64,000 nt of DNA from Methylomagnum ishizawai (lineage in GTDB: Bacteria > Pseudomonadota > Gammaproteobacteria > Methylococcales > Methylococcaceae), in NCBI RefSeq assembly GCF_900155475.1, contig NZ_FXAM01000001.1, forward strand, positions 3,916,881 through 3,980,880, written 5' to 3'. Below are positions 8,409 to 17,539 of this stretch, in pieces. Positions within the stretch are counted from its first letter, which is position 1, and each line of letters begins with the position of its first letter. The notes below the pieces were generated by a model that was given only the letters and a program-made list of their open reading frames with translations, had not been told where the DNA came from and made no database searches. The translations under genes were made by a program, and so were the position numbers.

Positions 8409-8783
8409 ATGCATACCCAGCCGCTTTCGGACATCCTGTCCCAGCTCAATACCGCCTCGTCCGATATCGCCGCCTCGGCGATAGTCTCGGAGGATGGCTT
8501 GGCGATCACCCTGGCCGGCACCCCACCCCTGGATTTCGACCAGGACGAAATCAGTGCCTTCAGCGCGGCTTTGTTCCACCTGGGGCACCGGGCGATGGAG
8601 CGCTTCGTCGGGGGTGACTTCGAGCGGATCATGGTGAAAAGCCGGTCGGGCTACCTCTTGGCCGTTCCTGCCGCCCAGGATTTGATCCTCACCGCGCTGG
8701 CCAAGCCCGAGGCCGCGCTGGAACCGGTGTTCGCCGAGATGGGCCGGGCGGTCCACCGGATACACGCGGCCGACACCGCCTGA
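8409..8783 (+). CDS. Roadblock/LC7 domain protein
   Basis: 124 residues, AGGAG 8 bases upstream of the start. It has the roadblock layout: N-terminal helix (LSDILSQLNTASSDIAASA), strand with SEDGLAITLAG, a central helix (FSAALFHLGHRAMERFVGG), then strands ERIMVKSRSGYLLAVPA and LILTALAKPEA. In bacteria such proteins (MglB type) act on small Ras-like GTPases in polarity and gliding. No GTPase lies in this window, so its partner is unknown. Cytosolic. Confidence 0.75.
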   Translation: MHTQPLSDILSQLNTASSDIAASAIVSEDGLAITLAGTPPLDFDQDEISAFSAALFHLGHRAMERFVGGDFERIMVKSRSGYLLAVPAAQDLILTALAKPEAALEPVFAEMGRAVHRIHAADTA

Positions 8784-8835
8784 ACCCGGACCGCGCCCCA
8801 AGCGCCGCCTAGCACATTCGGGAGTTGGGTATAGG

Positions 8836-8926
8836 CGGGTGGGCATATACCCATGCCCACTGCTTCCGGGCCATCCCGGCGGGCACGGGATACGCGCCCC
8901 TCCTACGGCAAGGTGAAAATGCCCTG
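8836..8926. repeat. Dispersed palindromic repeat family A, copy 3
   Basis: GGTGGGCATATACCCATGCCCAC forms one hairpin (arms GGTGGGCAT and ATGCCCAC), and the right edge GTGAAAATGCCCTGG matches the edges of copies 2 and 5. Confidence 0.7.
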
Positions 8927-8964
8927 GCGCGACATGGAAAGCCGCACAAAACGAGAATGACCGG

Positions 8965-9423
8965 ATGAAAGGCAAATTCCAACTGATCGAGCGCACCGGG
9001 GATATCCTGGTCGATTTATTCCATTACACGGCGCTATTCGGCATCGGTGCGACCGTCGTTTGGTCCGGCGTGCATGATTACCTCAAGATGATGGCTGCCG
9101 GGCACGCCACCTTGGAAGATATCCTCCTGCTGTTCATCTATCTGGAATTGGGCGCGATGATCGGCATTTATTTCAAAACCCGCCGCCTGCCCGTGCAATT
9201 CCTGATCTATATCGCCATCACCGCGCTGTCGCGACACTTGGTGATAGACGTGCGCATGGTTTCCAACGAATTCCACCTTTACCTATTGCTCGGCATCACC
9301 GGGGCCATCGCCATGCTCAGCGTGGCGGTATTCGTGCTGTCGTATACCGGCAAGAAATACGGCTGCCCGGAAGACGAACCCGTACCGCACCCGAACCCCA
9401 GGCTCCCGGATTGCCAACACTGA
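8965..9423 (+). CDS. PsiE-family membrane protein
   Basis: 152 residues, with four predicted transmembrane segments near residues 20-38, 50-66, 74-90 and 104-124. Sequence blocks match the phosphate-starvation-inducible PsiE family: LEDILLLFIYLELGAMIGIYF, cited in part, then RLPVQFLIYIAITALSRHL. PsiE is an inner membrane protein of unknown biochemical role induced under phosphate limitation in E. coli. A short Pro-rich cytoplasmic tail follows. Nothing nearby relates to phosphate. Confidence 0.8.
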   Translation: MKGKFQLIERTGDILVDLFHYTALFGIGATVVWSGVHDYLKMMAAGHATLEDILLLFIYLELGAMIGIYFKTRRLPVQFLIYIAITALSRHLVIDVRMVSNEFHLYLLLGITGAIAMLSVAVFVLSYTGKKYGCPEDEPVPHPNPRLPDCQH

Positions 9424-9462
9424 CCGCCCGACGACCATAGATAACATCGACTAGGCATCGCC

Positions 9463-10554
9463 ATGACCCACGCCACTTCCGAATCCCCTGGATTGAAACC
9501 CTTGTACGCCGGGCTCTCCGTGGCCGGTCTCGTCTTCCTGCTGATGTGGATGCAGGGCGGATTCGAGGACAAGGTGCCGCCCGGCCTCGGCCAAGCGGTG
9601 GCGGCGGAACCCAAACCCGCCACGCCGGTCCCGGTCGCCCAGGTCACGCGCCGGGTCGAGAACGAGGTGTTCGCCTGGCCCGGCACGGTCAGCGCCAAGA
9701 CCGTGGCCCAGGTCGCGCCCAAATTACCGGGCCGCATCCTCGACATCACGGTCAGGACCGGCGATAAAGTGAAGCGCGGCCAAGTGCTGGCCCGGCTCGA
9801 CGATAGTGAAATCCAAGCCCGTTTGGGACAGGCCCGCGCCGCCCTCGCCGCCGCCGAGGCCGAAGCCATCCGCGCCCGCACCGATGCCCAGCGCCTGCAA
9901 AGCCTGTACGCCAAGGAAGCCGCGACCCGGCAGGATTTGGACGCGGCCCAGGCGGCGGCGAAATCCGGGGAAGCACGGGTGGTCGCGGCCCGCGACGCCA
10001 TCCGCGAAACCGAATCGCGCCTGGGGGAAACCGTGTTGAAAGCGCCGTTCGATGGCGCGGTGGTCAAGCGCGACCAGGAACCCGGCGACATGGCCCTGCC
10101 CGGCGGTGCGGTGCTGACCTTGCAGCAATCCCGGCAACTCCGCATCGAAAGCGCCATCCCGGCCCACTGCGCCGGGTTGGTGAAGATCGGCGACGAACTC
10201 AAGGCCAAGATCGCCAACCCGGAAAGCGAACTCCGCGCCGTGGTCGATGAAATCCAACCCGCCACCGATCCCAAGACCCGCACCGTGCTGGTCAAGGCGC
10301 GACTGCCGGAGGATTCCGGCGTGCAACCGGGCGCGTTCGGCTGGCTCTACCAAACCTGCGGCCAGAACGAGGTGCTGCTGGTGCCGGATAGCGCCGTGAG
10401 CCGCATCGGCCAGTTGGAAAGCGTGCGGCTCAGGGTGGACGGCCAACCACGGTTGCGCCATGTCCGCACCGGCAAGCATTACGACGGCCAGGTCGAAATC
10501 CTGTCGGGGCTCAAGGAAGGCGACGCGGTGCAACTCACGGGAGGACAGCCATGA
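9463..10554 (+). CDS. RND efflux periplasmic adaptor (membrane fusion protein)
   Basis: 363 residues. N-terminal membrane anchor (residues 10-28) without a clear cleavage site. The biotinyl-lipoyl halves are visible as WPGTVSAKTVAQVAPKLPGR with VRTGDKVKRGQVLARLDD and, after an Ala-rich coiled coil (about residues 105-180), ETVLKAPFDGAVVKRD. A beta-barrel domain follows. It bridges the pump and the TolC-like channel in the periplasm. It overlaps the pump gene by 4 bases (ATGA), so the two are co-translated. Confidence 0.9.
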   Translation: MTHATSESPGLKPLYAGLSVAGLVFLLMWMQGGFEDKVPPGLGQAVAAEPKPATPVPVAQVTRRVENEVFAWPGTVSAKTVAQVAPKLPGRILDITVRTGDKVKRGQVLARLDDSEIQARLGQARAALAAAEAEAIRARTDAQRLQSLYAKEAATRQDLDAAQAAAKSGEARVVAARDAIRETESRLGETVLKAPFDGAVVKRDQEPGDMALPGGAVLTLQQSRQLRIESAIPAHCAGLVKIGDELKAKIANPESELRAVVDEIQPATDPKTRTVLVKARLPEDSGVQPGAFGWLYQTCGQNEVLLVPDSAVSRIGQLESVRLRVDGQPRLRHVRTGKHYDGQVEILSGLKEGDAVQLTGGQP

Positions 10555-13500
10555 GCCGGGCGCACAGCGGCGAACGCAGCCTGACCACCCGCATCGTCGA
10601 ACTCTTCATCACCTCCAAGCTGTCGTCCTTGCTGTTGATCGCCTCCTTCATCGCCGGGGCCGCCGCCCTCATGTTGACGCCGCGCGAGGAGGAACCGCAA
10701 ATCGTGGTGCCGGTGGCCGATGTGATGATCGCAGTGCCGGGCGCGTCCGCCGAGGAGGTGGAAAAGCTGGTCTCGACCCCGCTGGAATCGATGTTGCGGG
10801 AAGTCGATGGCGTGGAATACGTCTACTCCGCCTCGCGCGAGAACGAGGCGCTGGTCACGGTGCGCTTCTACGTGGGCGAGGACCGTGAGGACAGCCTGGT
10901 CAAGGTTTGGAACAAGCTGATGTCCAACCAGGACCGCATCCCGCCCGTGGTGGCGAACTGGACCGTGAAGCCGGTGGAAATCGACGATGTGCCCATCGTC
11001 ACGCTGACGCTGTCGTCGCCGGAAACGGCCTATGACGGCGCGGCCCTCCGGCGCTTGGCCGACGAGATGAAGGACAAATTGGCGCGGGTGGACGACACCG
11101 GGAAAATCACCGTGGTCGGCGGCGAACCGCGCCAAGTGCTGGTTTATCCCGACACCGCCAAGCTGGCCGCACACGACATGGCCCTGTTGGACCTGATACG
11201 GGCCTTGAAAGCCGCCAATGTGAACCTCGCGGCGGGACGCTTCGAGCAAGGCAACCACTCGGTGCGTTTGGAAGCCGGTCCCTTGTTCGTCAGCGCGGAA
11301 GAAGTGGCCGCGACCCCCATCGCCGGGCAGGAGGGCAAGCTGGTGTACTTACGCGACGTGGCCCGGATCGAGGATGGCCCCGCCGAGGCCGAGAACTACA
11401 CCCGCATCGGCTTCGGCCCGGCGGCGGCGGAAAGCCGCGCCATCGCCCCGGAATCCGGCGCGGAACCCAGCGCCAAACCCGGCGCAGAACGCCCAGCCGT
11501 CACCCTCGCCATCGCCAAGCGCAAAGGCGCGAATGCCGTCGCCGTCGCCGAACAAACAGTGGCAACCGCCCGCGGCCTCTACGGCAGCCTCATCCCGGAT
11601 GATGTGACCGTCACCATCACCCGCAACCAGGGCGAAACCTCCAACCACAAGGTCAACGAACTGGTGAAGCACCTGTTCATCGCCATCGTCACCATCATCG
11701 TGCTATTGGCCTTCGCGCTCGGCCCGAAGGAAGCCTTCATCGTCGCCCTGGCCGTGCCGATGACTTTGGGCCTGACTTTGCTGTGCGATTTGATCTTCGG
11801 CTACACCATCAACCGCGTGACCCTGTTCGCCTTGATCCTGTCACTGGGGCTGTTGGTCGATGATCCCATCGTGGACGTGGAAAACATCTTCCGCCATTTC
11901 AAACTCAAGAGCGGCCCCAACGCCCTCGAAGCCACCCTCATGGCCGTGGACGAAGTGCGGCCCCCGACCATTTTCGCCACCTTCACCGTGATCGTGTCGT
12001 TCCTGCCGATGTTCTTCATCACCGGCATGATGGGACCGTACATGGGACCGATGGCGTTCAACGTGCCGGTGGCGATGCTGGTGTCGCTGCTAGTGGCGTT
12101 TACGGTGACGCCCTGGGCCAGCTATTACCTGCTGAAAAGCGAATACGGCACCGGGGAACACGTCTTCGACCTGAAAAGCACCGGGCTCTACCGCTTCTAC
12201 GACCGCACGCTGGGCGCGATGCTGAACGCGCCCGGCAAGGCCAAGCTGTTCCTATGGGTGGTGTTCATCGCCTTCGTGGCTTCGGCCCTGCTGGCGGTGG
12301 TGCGGATCGTGCCCTTGAAGCTCTTGCCCTTCGACAATAAGAATGAGCTACAAATCGTCATCGACCTACCGCGTGGCTCGACCTTGGAAGACACCGACGC
12401 CACCGCCCGCGACCTCGGCGCATATCTCGCCCGCGTCAACGAAGTCACCGATTTCGAAACCTATGTCGGCGAAGCCTCGCCCATGGATTTCAACGGCATG
12501 GTGCGGCACTACTACCTGCGGCAAGAACCGCATCAAGGCGAAATCCGCATCAACCTGCTGCCGCAACACCGCCGCGAACAGCAATCCCACGAAATCGCCC
12601 TGCGCATCCGCCCGGATATCGAGCGCATCGGCAAGGCCCACGGCGCACGCCTGAAAATCGTCGAAACCCCGCCCGGTCCGCCGGTGCTTTCGACCTTCGT
12701 GGCCGAGGTCTACGGCCCCTTGGACCGCGACTACGCCGAACTGGCGCAAGTCACCGAGCGGGTGCGGGAAGACGTGGCCGGGCTGTCCGGCATTGTCGAT
12801 GCCGATGACTACGTGGACGAGCCGCAAACCGTCGTGCATTACCGGCTGGACCGCGCACAAGCCGCGCTGCACGGCGTCACCGTGGCCGAAGTCGCGGAAA
12901 CCCTCCGTGCCGCGCTGGAAGGCGTTGCCATCGGCACCGTACATGCCCCGAGCGAACGCCAATCCCTGGAAATCACCCTGCGCCTACCCCGCTCCGAGCG
13001 CTCCCGCATCGCCGACCTGGGCACGCTGCGGGTCAAGGGCATGGATGGCTCGCTGATTCCTTTGGGCGAAATCGGCACGGCGGTCGAAGAACCCGCCGAT
13101 CTCACGATCTACCACAAGAACCTCAAGCGCCTGAACTACGTCACCGCCGAACTGGCCGGGAACGAGCCGGTGGAAGCGGTGCTGGACTGGGGCAAGGTGC
13201 TGGAGCAAAAACCGCTACCGCCAGGCTACACGGTGGATTTGGCGGGCGAAGGCGAATGGAAAATCACGGTCGATGTGTTCCGCGATTTGGGGCTGGCGTT
13301 CGGCGGGGCGTTGCTGATGATCTATGTGTTGCTGGTGGCGCAGACGGGTTCGCTCGGGCTGCCGCTGATCATCATGGTGGCGATTCCCTTGACCGTCATC
13401 GGCATCATGCCGGGCTTCACCCTGCTGAATATGTTGTTCGCGGAGCCCGTGGCCGGGTTCGGGAACCCCATCCTGTTCACCGCCACCGCCATGATCGGCA

Positions 13501-13796
13501 TGATCGCCCTGGCCGGGATCGTGGTGCGGAATTCGATCATCCTGATCGACTTCATCGGCAAACTGCGGGAGGCGGGCGCGACTTTGAGCGAAGCCCTGAT
13601 CGAAGCCGGGGCCACCCGGATGCGGCCCATCTTCCTGACCGCCGGGGCGGCGATGTTCGGTTCCTTCGTCATCACCCTCGACCCCATCTTCTCGGGGCTG
13701 GCCTGGAGCTTCATCTTCGGCATCTTCGCATCCACGGCGTTTTCGCTGTATGTGGTGCCGGTGGTGTATTTCCTCATCAACCGGAAGGCGGATTAA
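10551..13796 (+). CDS. RND-family efflux pump, inner membrane permease
   Basis: 1081 residues. Proton-driven pump with the usual 12-helix plan: short N-terminal helix at residues 22-43, a large periplasmic loop, helices 2-6 from about 375 to 530, a second loop and helices 8-12 from about 905 to 1075. The proton-relay aspartates stand in GLLVDDPIVDVENI of helix 4. In helix 10, Arg replaces the usual Lys (GIVVRNSIILIDFI), as in a known subgroup. The first loop holds an unusual Pro/Ala/Glu-rich insert (around residue 300, GAEPSAKPGAERPA). Substrate cannot be read from sequence; drug or solvent export is more likely than metal because the metal-pump motifs are absent. Confidence 0.92.
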   Translation: MSRAHSGERSLTTRIVELFITSKLSSLLLIASFIAGAAALMLTPREEEPQIVVPVADVMIAVPGASAEEVEKLVSTPLESMLREVDGVEYVYSASRENEALVTVRFYVGEDREDSLVKVWNKLMSNQDRIPPVVANWTVKPVEIDDVPIVTLTLSSPETAYDGAALRRLADEMKDKLARVDDTGKITVVGGEPRQVLVYPDTAKLAAHDMALLDLIRALKAANVNLAAGRFEQGNHSVRLEAGPLFVSAEEVAATPIAGQEGKLVYLRDVARIEDGPAEAENYTRIGFGPAAAESRAIAPESGAEPSAKPGAERPAVTLAIAKRKGANAVAVAEQTVATARGLYGSLIPDDVTVTITRNQGETSNHKVNELVKHLFIAIVTIIVLLAFALGPKEAFIVALAVPMTLGLTLLCDLIFGYTINRVTLFALILSLGLLVDDPIVDVENIFRHFKLKSGPNALEATLMAVDEVRPPTIFATFTVIVSFLPMFFITGMMGPYMGPMAFNVPVAMLVSLLVAFTVTPWASYYLLKSEYGTGEHVFDLKSTGLYRFYDRTLGAMLNAPGKAKLFLWVVFIAFVASALLAVVRIVPLKLLPFDNKNELQIVIDLPRGSTLEDTDATARDLGAYLARVNEVTDFETYVGEASPMDFNGMVRHYYLRQEPHQGEIRINLLPQHRREQQSHEIALRIRPDIERIGKAHGARLKIVETPPGPPVLSTFVAEVYGPLDRDYAELAQVTERVREDVAGLSGIVDADDYVDEPQTVVHYRLDRAQAALHGVTVAEVAETLRAALEGVAIGTVHAPSERQSLEITLRLPRSERSRIADLGTLRVKGMDGSLIPLGEIGTAVEEPADLTIYHKNLKRLNYVTAELAGNEPVEAVLDWGKVLEQKPLPPGYTVDLAGEGEWKITVDVFRDLGLAFGGALLMIYVLLVAQTGSLGLPLIIMVAIPLTVIGIMPGFTLLNMLFAEPVAGFGNPILFTATAMIGMIALAGIVVRNSIILIDFIGKLREAGATLSEALIEAGATRMRPIFLTAGAAMFGSFVITLDPIFSGLAWSFIFGIFASTAFSLYVVPVVYFLINRKAD

Positions 13797-13856
13797 GGCT
13801 TGCACCCGGTTCCCAAGGCCCTCTTGGAAGCCGGACGCGGCCCGCCCCGCCGGGGT

Positions 13857-14939
13857 TCAAACCACCGAACCGATGGCCTGGACCGGGCGCACCGCGCGAT
13901 AAACCCGCAGGGTCGATTGGATCATCCGCCCCATTTCGAAACGCCTTAGGAAGGTCGATCGGGCCCGGCGGCCCAGGGCCTCCCACTGTTCGGGGTGGGC
14001 GATCAAGCGCCGCAAGGCTTGGCCCAGGGCTTCGGCGTCATCGCTGGCGACCAGCAAGCCATTTTCGCCATCGGTGATGATCTCGGGGATGCCACCCACC
14101 CGTGCCGCGACGATGGGTAATTGAACCGCGCAAGCCTCCAGGATGGACAGCGACAATGCCTCGCGCCGGGAGGGCGCCAAAAATATATCCATGCCGACCA
14201 GCAATTCCGCGACATCCTCCCGCTGACCCAGGCAAACCACCTGCCGTTCCAGTCCGGCGGCGGTGATCTGGCTTTGTATGTGGGCGAACCAAGCGCCTTC
14301 CGCCTTGCCAATCAGGAACAACCGCAAGTCGGCCCGCCCCTGCCGCGCCACAGCCTTGATGGCCAGGTCCTGTCCCTTGTCGGGAATGAAACGCGCCACC
14401 ATGCACAGGCCGATTTGCCCCCCGGACAAGCCCAAACGGGAACGGACCGCCTGCCGATCGACGCCCGCGCTATCCGGCATGGCGACACCACTATGGACGA
14501 CCTCGATGGATTCGGCCGGATAGCCTTTGCTTTGCAAAAACTCCCGCACGGCGCTGGATACGGCGATGATTCTGCCCACCCTATGGAAATGCTTGTGCGA
14601 ATTGGTCGCGTGGGCCGTGGCGATGGAGGGTATGCCGGTCAGTTTCGAGGCCCAACCCGCATAATGCGAACCCCGCGCCATATGCCCATGCAGAATATCC
14701 GCTTGGATGGCCTTCGCGGCTTGCAGGATCAAATATAAGGAGTAAGGATCGAAAAACCCATGCATGGGCACATGGAAACAAGGAATGCCCAACGCTTGCA
14801 GATGGTTTCCCAACCAGGAATCCAAAGGTCCGGCGAAAGCGGGTTGGTACCCTTCGGCCTTTAAACCTTGCATGAGCGAAAGCGCGTGTTTCTCGGCACC
14901 GCCACATTCATGGCTGTGCAATATTATTAGGATATTCAT
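13857..14939 (-). CDS. GT4-family glycosyltransferase
   Basis: 360 residues with a GT-B fold. The N-terminal half has GGAEKHALSLMQGLKAEGY (residues 13-31) and DILHGHMARGSHYAGWAS. The C-terminal nucleotide-sugar half has GLCMVARFIPDKGQD, SRREALSLSILEACA (the E-x7-E region with the second Glu in LEACAVQLPIVA) and GGIPEIITDGENGLL. Such retaining enzymes build exopolysaccharide or lipopolysaccharide. It stands alone, convergent with the RND gene, with no other envelope-sugar genes adjacent, so its acceptor is unknown. Codon use is somewhat less GC-rich than that of its neighbours. Confidence 0.88.
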   Translation of the reverse strand: MNILIILHSHECGGAEKHALSLMQGLKAEGYQPAFAGPLDSWLGNHLQALGIPCFHVPMHGFFDPYSLYLILQAAKAIQADILHGHMARGSHYAGWASKLTGIPSIATAHATNSHKHFHRVGRIIAVSSAVREFLQSKGYPAESIEVVHSGVAMPDSAGVDRQAVRSRLGLSGGQIGLCMVARFIPDKGQDLAIKAVARQGRADLRLFLIGKAEGAWFAHIQSQITAAGLERQVVCLGQREDVAELLVGMDIFLAPSRREALSLSILEACAVQLPIVAARVGGIPEIITDGENGLLVASDDAEALGQALRRLIAHPEQWEALGRRARSTFLRRFEMGRMIQSTLRVYRAVRPVQAIGSVV

Positions 14940-15402
14940 GGGATATTACGCTCAGGGGTATTTGATCATCATCTTTTCCCATGGCGTGGCCTTCGTTTGA
15001 ACCGGGTACGGTCAATATTCATGGGGTTGCTTGACCCATAGCCCCCGGTTTTGCACAAGCATGATGGAAGGCCGTTGCGCCGCTGAGGCATTGTTGCCAA
15101 TAACCAAGCCAGCGACCGCGAACAAAGTGGATGGATGCTTTTACATCGAGCATTTCTTGGCTTTATCGCGCCGGCTTTAATTGGTATTCCAACCTGCCGA
15201 CGCCCACAGCAGCAAGGGATATGCCGTGCGCTGGGATTGGCTAAGCCGTTCTATTTAAAAGAATTACTTTCGCAATCCCAGCGTGGTCTTGCTTGGAAAG
15301 GTGGCTATCCACAATCCGTTTAGTTTTTTTGAACCCTCCTAGGGGCGATGGCCTCGAAAGACAGGCACGGTATCCCGCGGATGCCGCCCCTGGTGCCAGG
15401 AT
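14940..15402. other. AT-richer intergenic region without a recognised gene
   Basis: The base composition drops to roughly 50% GC over about 15040-15340. A 62-codon frame at 15135-15323 on the plus strand is open but resembles no family I know and has no good ribosome-binding site. The stretch could be a decayed mobile element; no terminal repeats or transposase motifs are seen. Confidence 0.4.
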
Positions 15403-15687
15403 TCAATTACAGCCCTGGTTATACCGCCCCTTCACACACGTCTTGCCGCTGGGCGCGCGGTAGACGCCCATCCCGTTCTTAGTCTTGGCCTCGGCCCCGG
15501 TGCTGCTTTCGTAGGTCCGCACGCCGTTGGAATTGACCTCCGATTTGCGGGCGACGCCGGTATTGGGGTTGTAGCTGGCGGATTCGTCGCCGTTGCCGCA
15601 CACGACCTTGCCCGTCGCGGTGCGGGCGCAGCCGGCGTGGGCGGTGGAAGCGATCAAGGCCAGGGCGAAGATGAATAGGGCTTTCAT
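15403..15687 (-). CDS. Small secreted protein of unknown function
   Basis: 94 residues from the ATG at 15687, which has AAGGAG 7 bases upstream. Signal peptide MKALFIFALALIASTAHA. The mature part has four cysteines (GCARTATGKVVCGNGD near its start, KTCVKGRYNQGCN at its end), which probably form two disulfides. The middle is rich in Asn, Ser and Thr (SASYNPNTGVARKSEVNSNG). No family recognised. A longer in-frame start at 15942 overlaps the opposite opgD gene and is unlikely. Confidence 0.7.
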   Translation of the reverse strand: MKALFIFALALIASTAHAGCARTATGKVVCGNGDESASYNPNTGVARKSEVNSNGVRTYESSTGAEAKTKNGMGVYRAPSGKTCVKGRYNQGCN

Positions 15688-15898
15688 AGCAGAACTCCTT
15701 GCTTGTTGAAATCGTGGGCGACCCGGTGCGGACCGGACCGGGGCGTAGAATCGACGTCCGCACCGCCCATCGTAAGCAATGTCCGGGTCCTCCGCCACGG
15801 CCACGCCATCCACCGAACCGGACCCCGCATGGAACCCCCACCATTTTTCCAGGTACCATACCGCCTCCCTGCCCCACTGATGACGCTCCGAAACATCC

Positions 15899-17491
15899 AT
15901 GAAAGCCCCCATCAGCCGCCGCGCCTTCCTCCGCGACACCACTCTTTTGACCTTGGCCGGACTCGTGCCCGGCCCGATGCGTAACGCCCTCGCGGCCCCG
16001 AGCGCCGCCTTGCGCCTAGGCCCGGCCCTGGTTTTTTCCTACGAAACCCTGACCGAACGCGCCAAGGCGCTGGCGAAAAAACCCCACACCCCACCACCCC
16101 GGCCCCTGCCCCAGGTGGTCCAGCGCATCGACTACGAAGCCTGGGGCCAAATCCGCTACCGCACCGAATCCGCCCTGTTCGCCGAGGGGCCGGGACTGTA
16201 TCCCGCCACCTTTTTCCATGTCGGCCAGTTCTTCCAGAAGTCGGTGAAAATCCACGTCCTGGAAAACGGCCAGGCGCGGGAAATCCTCTACAACAACGAT
16301 TATTTCGTCATGCCCAAGGACAGCATCGCCCACAAGCTGTCCGACAAGACCGGCTTCGCCGGCTTCCGCCTGCAAGAATCCCGCAACCGCGAGGACTGGC
16401 GCACCCAGGATTGGATCGCCTTCCTGGGCGCGTCCTATTTCCGGGCGATAGGCGCTTTGAACCAATATGGCCTCTCGGCCCGTGGCATCATCGTCGATGC
16501 CGCCGAGCCCAAGCCGGAGGAATTCCCCGATTTCACCGAGTTCTTCATCGAGGAAACCGACAACGAAGGCGATCCGGTCCATGTCTACGCCCTGCTCGAC
16601 GGTCCCAGCCTGACCGGGGCTTATCACTTCGCGATCAAGCGCACCGAAGGCGTGGTGCAGGATATCGAGGCCCAGTTGTTCCTACGGAAAGATGTGGGGC
16701 GGCTCGGCTTCGCCCCCTTGACCTCGATGTATTGGTTCAGCGAGACCGAGAAGCGCCGCCTGGAGGACTGGCGGCCCGAGGTCCACGATTCCGACGGCCT
16801 CGCCATCTGGACCGGCGGCGGCGAACGGCTGTGGCGGCCCTTGGTCAACCCATCCTATCCGGTTACATCGAGCTTCGTGGACAAAAGTCCCAAGGGCTTC
16901 GGCCTGCTGCAACGCGACCGGGTGTTCGAGGATTATCTGGATGGGGTGAACTACGAGCGGCGGCCCAGCCTGTGGGTGGAACCGTTGGAGGATTGGGGCG
17001 CGGGCGCGGTGCAATTGGTGGAACTGCCCACCGACGACGAAATCCACGACAACATCGTGGCCTATTGGCGTCCCGCCGAACCGGCCAAGGTGGGCAACAC
17101 CTACCGGCTGCGCTACCGGCTGCATTGGCTGGCGGACGAACCCTATCCGGCGGCGGTGGCGCGGTGCGTGGCGACCCGGATCGGCCGCGGCGGACAACCC
17201 GGCAAACCCCGGCCCAAGGGCGTGTACAAATTCAGCGTGGAATTCGCGGGCGCGGCGCTCGATCCGCTATGGGGCGATACGGTGAAAGCCGAACCCGTCA
17301 TCACCACATCCAGCGGTACCGTCGGCGGTGCCTTCATGGAACCGATCCCCGGCACCAAACGCTGGCGGGCCATCTTCGACCTGACCCCGCAGGGCGGCGA
17401 ACCCGTGGAACTCCGGCTGTATATCCGGGGCAATGGCGACGCCCTGACCGAGACTTGGCTGTACCAATTCCGCCCGCCCGCCGGAGGCTGA
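15899..17491 (+). CDS. opgD: Glucan biosynthesis protein D (periplasmic glucan)
   Basis: 530 residues. A twin-arginine leader (SRRAFLRDTTLLTLAGLVPG, residues 6-25) is followed by the OpgG/OpgD beta-sandwich domain. Recognisable blocks are QVVQRIDYEAWGQIRYR, FFHVGQFFQKSVKIH, FRLQESRNREDW, FLGASYFRAIGALNQYGLSARG and ELPTDDEIHDNIVAYW, with a C-terminal Ig-like domain. The Tat leader points to OpgD rather than Sec-exported OpgG. OpgD tailors the beta-1,2-glucan of osmoregulated periplasmic glucans. The glucan synthase opgH is not in this window. The gene is convergent with the GH35 gene. Confidence 0.9.
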   Translation: MKAPISRRAFLRDTTLLTLAGLVPGPMRNALAAPSAALRLGPALVFSYETLTERAKALAKKPHTPPPRPLPQVVQRIDYEAWGQIRYRTESALFAEGPGLYPATFFHVGQFFQKSVKIHVLENGQAREILYNNDYFVMPKDSIAHKLSDKTGFAGFRLQESRNREDWRTQDWIAFLGASYFRAIGALNQYGLSARGIIVDAAEPKPEEFPDFTEFFIEETDNEGDPVHVYALLDGPSLTGAYHFAIKRTEGVVQDIEAQLFLRKDVGRLGFAPLTSMYWFSETEKRRLEDWRPEVHDSDGLAIWTGGGERLWRPLVNPSYPVTSSFVDKSPKGFGLLQRDRVFEDYLDGVNYERRPSLWVEPLEDWGAGAVQLVELPTDDEIHDNIVAYWRPAEPAKVGNTYRLRYRLHWLADEPYPAAVARCVATRIGRGGQPGKPRPKGVYKFSVEFAGAALDPLWGDTVKAEPVITTSSGTVGGAFMEPIPGTKRWRAIFDLTPQGGEPVELRLYIRGNGDALTETWLYQFRPPAGG

Positions 17492-17539
17492 GCCGGACGA
17501 TGTGGAACCGGCGCGGGTTCCCTCCCGCGCCCCCTGCCT

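Noticed and set aside
15135-15323. 62-codon plus-strand frame as a gene
   Set aside because: No ribosome-binding site, no family resemblance and atypical composition; kept only as part of an unassigned region.
15688-15942. N-terminal extension of the small secreted protein
   Set aside because: It overlaps opgD on the other strand, and the internal ATG has both AAGGAG and a signal peptide.
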